In this document: piece after piece, positions 57,981 through 64,000 of the stretch
Position numbering within the stretch: the stretch's first letter is position 1
Layout: every line of letters begins with the position of its first letter
Assembly: GCA_011033025.1 (NCBI GenBank)
Contig: WFMF01000243.1
Span: 62,001-126,000, forward strand
Source: Beroe forskalii
Taxonomy: Eukaryota > Ctenophora > Nuda > Beroida > Beroidae
Direction: 5' to 3'
Length of the DNA: 64,000 bases
Notes under the pieces: generated by a model
Seen by the model: the letters and a program-made list of their open reading frames with translations, nothing else
The model's database searches: none
What the model was told of the DNA's origin: nothing
Made by a program: the position numbers and the translations under genes

Positions 57981-60502
57981 TTGCAGATTACACAGTAGGA
58001 TGATCACTGTAAAGCAATTGTACGTTTCATCATAAGCAAAGTTCATGCTGAGAGTGGAAAAAGCGATAGAAACTTGCTAAGCCAAAGTGATATAAAATGC
58101 TTATTTCACAGAGCAGAAAACGTTACATTGCACGTGGTTTCATTTCCTCAAATACGGTCATCAAATTTATATATTTTTTGTTGATTCAAGATTCCTCGGC
58201 TTCGGCTCTTTATATTTTTACGATAGGGATAGGTAATGAATTATTAAAAGAATACGCGATTCAAATTACTTAAGAATACGCGATGTATGCAAGCATTCAC
58301 TACGATATATCAGACGGGGGACAAAATGGCGAGTATATTATCTTAAATTATTACTTTAAAATATTCGATATTTAGTAGCATATGAGCTCCATATTAAATC
58401 ATTTTAACTGACGCAAATGTTATGATCCATTAGTAAATGTAACGTGATCACACGTGAACTAAAAGAAACAGAGAAATCAGAGAAAACAGATATAAAAGAA
58501 ATTAAACAACTGGAGGGGACATACGAGGGGTTTGCCAACTTCGGTTGCGACTTGATACAGTTGCGGTTGATACAGTTCAGTACTCGGTGACTTTTTAAAT
58601 TTATAAATCCGCGCGGCTTAGCATCGTATCTATTGACATTATCATGTTACATAGAAGGCAGCAAAACAAAGGTTATTGTCTTGGGGAACCGAACACTTTC
58701 GAGTTGTGAAATAAATGCATGCTTCAATGCTATTAACTTCTACTACAAATTGGAACATTAAATTTAACTTCTAATGCACGACAAGTATTGTCCCTTATTC
58801 GAATATTCTAGAGAAAAGTAATGTATTCGAGGATAGTTGGTACAATGACGTAAGAAGTGTGAAAATGGGAAAATGGAAATATTATTACATTTGATAGGTA
58901 ATGTTTTTAAATTTTCTGATTTTTATCGCGAAATAAATCGCTAACCAATCCACGAAATAAGACAGCAAGAAGACAGACAGTTGTAGACAAGCTCAATAGT
59001 ATACAACAAGTGCAAAATAAATTGACAAGTGCAAACTACATCGACATTGACTCTGAAATGGAAGTGTCAATTATTATTTAGTACTATGAGCTACCACCGA
59101 GTTCCATGGTACTTCTGTAAACTGTCAAGTACCATATTAGGCAATGAATTCTTACTAAAACCCCGCGCGCGCCCGGAGAGAATTTTGACGAGCTCTGCCG
59201 ACTGTTAATTATCTTTTTATTTCAATCATGACGTCACTCCCAACCGCCAATTATTTTCTCACATTTGACCATATAAGGAATAATTGAAGTACGCGCCGGA
59301 CAAACACAAGAGCGAAGTGAGAAAGCTGAAAGCAGTCACGCTGCTATTGCTGAGGCCACACCGACAGCGGGAATTATCAATCAATTAACGGCCAAACAGT
59401 CCAATTATCATCCAATTATTTACCCATTAGGTATATATCAGAGGTTCAGGAGGTTCAGGACCTGATAGTCTCTTCAGTGTCATCAGTTTATCATTATAAT
59501 GCATGATAATGACGAAATTATCAACCAGATTACCTATTTGCTTGCGGCTTCAAAACAATTTTTTGCGCTCATCAAACGAATATCCGGATTTTTAACAGGG
59601 ATTATATAATTGAGTGTTCTTCTTGTGTAAAACCCTCGAACACAAGGAAAAGACAGTTTAACGTCATCAATTGAGCATTTTAAACTGTGATATGGATGTC
59701 ACTTAAAACAACCACTCATATTCGTGTGTTTTACCCAATGTGTGCACATGGATCGGCCGATTCAAACGCGTAAAATACTGCATTTTCTACAAAAATTTTA
59801 TGAATAGCAATTTGCGCGCACTGTAAACAATGCGCGTCTTTATAAATCCTTCATCGATCGATGCATGTGCACACATATGGATTACACTTTAGTCTTTACA
59901 GATATATCTTGGTGTTTATGATAAAAGAGAAAGTGTTAATGATGAAAAAGGAGATTACTAGCGGTGAGTAATAGCAGAATACTGAAATTCAAGTGATGCA
60001 TTGAATTAAGTGAATGAATTGTTTAATTAACATTTAATTAACACTTCGATCTGAATATGAATTCATCAGAAATCGAAATATCTAATATTTCCATGAATTG
60101 GAGTAAATTACAAATTAGCAATGAATTAGTAAATTGCTAAATTGATAGTGAATTAATTTTGAGTGATAGTATTTCATCATTCTGAGGTGCAAATCACAGT
60201 GCCAATTGCTAATGAAGCAAGTTTTTTAATTGATGCCGTTGTAGCACCATATTAGCAATAATTAATAATTCATCCTTTTGAATGAAGTTAAAATGTTAAC
60301 ATGTTAGTGACATAAGTATAACGAACAAATTGATCATTGAATGCAATAAAATTAATTAAAGGGATACGAATAAACGAGTTGTTCCACGGAAAAAGTAAAA
60401 TAAATTCTAAAATTGAATGGCAAATCAAAGAGTAAAATCAAAGTGCAAAATGAACTGGGAAACTTGAAAATCAAAGTGTAAAATAAAATTGTAAATGAAA
60501 AA

Positions 60503-62472
60503 TCGTCACCTTCAAATCAAAAGGTGATAACTCGAGTTATCACCTTTTCAAAAAAACCTTACCAAGTGATTCAGAATCTCATTGCGCACCCGTGAGTGAA
60601 ATTTTGAAGTGATTTGAGCAAAATCAGCAACAAAATTTTTTTAGAAAGTTTTGCCAAAAAGTTATAACCCGAGTTATTACCTCCTAAAAATAATTTGAAA
60701 TAATAAAATAAATTTTATAGGGCTATAACTCAACATATCACCTTTTAGTAACGAATAAAACAGTCCAAAATTCCGAAAAAAAGGTTATAACTCCAGTTAT
60801 AACCCTATTTTTGAAAGATTGTTTGCTTTTTTCTATTAATTTTCAGGTTATAACTTGAGTTATAACCCAGTTTGAAAAGTAATTTTTCACATATTTAGGT
60901 TTCTCAATTTGAGAAATAAGAAATTGTAAGAATGTTTTAAGTACTATAATGTGCCTCTGTTGTATCAAAGATTCGTCTAGAAATCTAAAAATACCTATTA
61001 TAGTAATTTCAGAGTAGGTACTAACAGTATATGGAAGTTTTTGACGTGCTTTCGTGAGCATTGGTCAGCAATAATATAGAGAAGTATCGAGGTGAAACAT
61101 TTCTTTTCAGTGCCAACAGTTCATTTTGACAACTTGGAGTATGACATAGTTATGCATTTTCCAAATTATTTCCATTATTATGTCACCCATTTGTTTTAAA
61201 ATTGAGTACCTGTAAACAATGCTGTAGTGATTGATGATTAGGGTACTATTGCTCTATTACTAAAATATTTTTGCCTTATTTGGAATCTGCAAGTTAGGAA
61301 ATTACTAATAGGAAATTCAAGGAGCCACGATTTCATTTCTACGATGAATGGATGATTTGCTGATTTGGAGGATTTTTTTTCTGATTTAATCAATTGGAAT
61401 GACATATAGGTTGTAATAATAAGATGACCACAGTGGTATTAACCATGATCAGAACCACATATCTGACCGAAAACACACGATTTTATCCCTATGGTTGTCA
61501 GTTTGTTAAATAAAATAAAATGTTAATTTCTGGCCATTCTTCACAAAAACAAAGTAACAAGTAAAACTTGATAGATGTAAAGTGGTATTTTGTGACTGAT
61601 AAAGGAATGTGTAAATCCTCAATAAAGCACAGGTTTGCTCAAGACGTCATGATGATATTGTTAATTTAGATGGTGTTTAGTGTTTCTACTTCCATACTTT
61701 CTGAATAGTTTGAAATATGTAATTTCAAGCAGACATGACATGTCAAAAGCTTTATGCTAGTATGGTACATAGTACTACCGAAAAGTAGTTTGATGAACTC
61801 ACACAAATAGCTAAATAGCAGCCACAATTTGAGTTGAAACTTAATACTTTAATAAGGATTTTAGGGTACAAAATAATTGTGAACAGTATCATGAAAGGGG
61901 CTAAATGAAAATTAATAGGGCTTTCTTTTCTTAAAATCACTACAAAGGCGCTAAAATCGTGAAATTTCGTAATGATGTCATTAAATTTCATGAAACTTTA
62001 TAATTTTAGTGTTTTGAAAATAAAATAAGAACCGAAGAAAATAACAAAAGGATGTCGTCTTCAAATATCAGTTTTAAATAATTCAAGAACATTTTGATAT
62101 CTTGAAATTATGGAATTTAAGGCAATAAGGTGATAACTCAATATAATATGTGATAATACTGCTGTCTTTAGTAGGAGAAAAAGTAATTCAAAAGGTTATA
62201 ATTAGAGATATCACCTCTTCAAATCATTTTTAAAATTAAAGTTTCGACCAAAGGTGATAACTGTCAACTTTTCAATTAATTAATTAATTGTAATTAATTG
62301 GGTGGACATCGGGAGGAGTGAAAACATTATCTGATCATACTACATTATTACATACTATTCAAAAACCATAAGTTGAGAACATTTGACCATTAGTTTTGAA
62401 GAAAATTAGTTTTTTTCGATTATCTCAAAACTATACTTTTCAAGTTATCACCTTTTGATTTGAAGGTGACGA
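60503..62472 (-). mobile_element. Palindrome-studded element P, copy 2
   Basis: 1970 bases inserted in copy B. Copy A at about 16596 (AAATAGAAAATGTAATATAATC) is the uninterrupted site. Inverted relative to 54595-56563. Near the left end 60519-60548 is a perfect 30-base palindrome centred on CTCGAG; similar palindromes follow at about 60660, 60715, 60782 and 60844. Flanks ..AAAAA and AATGT.. allow a 2-bp duplication (AA). Confidence 0.9.
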
Positions 62473-62640
62473 AATGTAAATGTAAAATAATCCGTAAAAA
62501 GGGCGTTTGTAAGAGCTAATAGCCAAGAGAAACAAGTAAATTAGTGTCAATGAAGTAGTATAACAATTATGTACAAAATGAATCATGAATGCTCTCCATT
62601 GCATGTACAAATCAATACACTACAGGTACATCTCACTCGA

Positions 62641-62791
62641 CCAATGAGAAGCCACGATCAATTCACGTGACATACTCGAGGAACCAATCGGCGAGCATGA
62701 CGCGTATAACGTGACCTATATTTGTACCAATGAGGGAGCGGTAAAGTATAATCAGAGTGCGGGTAATAGTTAGGTGTATTCCTCGGATTGG
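62641..62791. promoter_or_regulatory. CCAAT-rich segment of copy B
   Basis: CCAAT at 62641, 62684 and 62727, ATTGG at 62787, and TCACGTGA at 62663-62670. The equivalent part of copy A is corrupted but retains at least one CCAAT. Possibly an element-borne promoter. Confidence 0.35.
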
Positions 62792-63250
62792 TGTTGGGTG
62801 TCAGCCGAGACACACCGTCTAAAACTCTAAAGGCCGTGCATGAACAATAGACGATAAGAGTGACGTCATTATGACGGTTTAAACATGTGGAATTGTTGAT
62901 ATCAAAGAGCCTATTTTCTACCAGGCAGCATACTTGAACTGAAGTTGCTGGATACTCTCCAGGCCAACTGCTGGGTGCCCCTGAGGTTACTGAGTTGCAA
63001 AACATCAGCAAGTTTTATTAACGACAACACCGGGATAATAAGTGACGTTTCGCAGTCTTTAAAATGGTTAGTCACGTGGTTGGACTGGTGCCAGTTTGAT
63101 GATGAATACTGTTCTGTTTGACAGATACAGATTAAATCAGGGTGTTATGTGTATAAAATGGGAACGATACTGGCAAAAACGCCATGAAAACGTTAAAAAC
63201 TTCTCATCGTTCGGACGACAATAATCATAATCGGCAAATCATCAAGATAA

Positions 63251-64000
63251 ATCTTAGAACGAAGAATCAACTGTTCATGCTCATCAGCATAGTCTGATAA
63301 ATCAGATGATGATTTGTGTAAAAATTCTTCCCTGCACGTAAGAAATCACGTCAGAAACAATCAGAAGTGATTTCACAAATATGAATGAAAGGAATGGCAA
63401 CTACTCAACAAGAGATTACAAATATTACCATGATTTGCCAATACGAACAAGCATATCATTTTGTAAATTTAAAATAAAAATGTACCGAAACAAAAACGTA
63501 AAAGCTACGAATATTTCTTCACTACTAGATACCTGTGTTAGCATATTTTTAGAAGCAAAAGACTGAAGCGATCTGCAAAGCATCACTAGTATTTATCATG
63601 TGTATCACAAGCATCATGAATTGTTCGTATTGGTCCATCTAGAACATCCATCATACATACATAAACATTAAATTTTATCTTTACACGTCAGAATTTAGAA
63701 AATGATGAGAGCTTGAAAAGAATTCAATCTTATGAGAATTTGAATTCAAACTGCTAAAATCATCAGATGAAGCATGAAATTTAAGCTGTCTAAATGTTTA
63801 GTGCTTTAGCTTTATATTATTTACCACGTGTTTGTAACTTTCAACGTTTAATAAATCCACGCTGTAGTGTGATATCATTTCAAATTTGCAGTTTTATGTC
63901 ACAATTTTATACAACCGTATTTAGAATTTCTACTCAAGCGCACAAAGCTCAAAGACAGATTTTGACCGCCACCAGCAATCGCAGATGCAAGACGAGGCAA
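63251..64000. other. No gene seen
   Basis: AT-rich sequence after the end of copy B. One 61-codon plus frame (63381) has no supporting features. Confidence 0.5.

Larger units (their letters stand above)
56955..63250 (+). repeat. Copy B of the 4.4-kb duplicated non-coding unit
   Basis: Collinear with 11405-17340 apart from the private insertion at 60503-62472. It is the cleaner copy at its right end and shows what 16770-17345 should look like. The unit contains CRE-type modules near 57894, 59205, 59648 and 62858, each also present in A. Long TAAATTGATAGTGAATTA-type AT-rich stretches (60000-60480) are shared. No protein is conserved between copies. Confidence 0.9.

Overview
The window looks like AT-rich nuclear DNA of an invertebrate animal. 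It has no bacterial-style gene packing. The recognisable coding sequence is a set of spliced exons on the minus strand, with GT..AG boundaries and mostly GTGAGT-type donors, separated by long introns full of foldback transposons, MITEs, minisatellites and tRNA-derived SINE fragments. I cannot name the phylum from the sequence.

Layout. 1-5454 is satellite DNA: a 92-bp array, then a 60-bp array that flips orientation at 4875/4876 and ends in an inverted scrap of the 92-bp unit. 5968-9259 is a foldback element with modular arms. 9.3-11.1 kb holds tRNA-like SINE pieces. 11.4-17.3 kb (copy A) and 56.9-63.2 kb (copy B) are direct copies of one non-coding unit of about 4.4 kb. Each copy carries a different private insertion: in A a 1.43-kb hairpin element with an 8-bp target-site duplication, in B a 1.97-kb palindrome-rich element that also occurs at 54.6-56.6 kb. 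28.9-30.4 kb and 38.6-40.3 kb are copies of a second dispersed repeat. Both contain the same 147-bp TA-flanked MITE, and in the first copy the MITE is split by a 1.41-kb insertion with a 13-bp target-site duplication.

Genes. Two exon groups lie on the minus strand. Exons at 52512-50974 and 49720-49573 join in phase. Exons at 26661-24417, 23940-23066, 22717-22606 and 19991-19435 join in phase and end in a stop codon. A further small exon lies at 18754-18687. All encode long, Ser/Arg/Asp/Asn-rich, probably disordered protein with no domain I recognise. They may be one very large gene or two neighbours; the linking exon between 49.5 and 26.7 kb was not found. Two exons each need a one-base correction to stay open.

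Recurring themes. (1) Palindromic DNA words that match known transcription-factor sites recur in both coding and mobile DNA: TGACGTCA (CRE) in a MITE family with at least a dozen copies, CACGTG (E-box) 16 times in two coding exons, and GTTACCATGGTAAC-like words (RFX X-box type) in a coding exon and in the core of the hairpin element in copy A. In the coding exons the same words are read in two frames, which points to spread at the DNA level. (2) Three stretches (about 6600-8050, 11130-11400, 16770-17345) have smeared homopolymers. Comparing the third with its clean paralogue in copy B shows that it is poor-quality sequence, so the window should be treated as a draft assembly.
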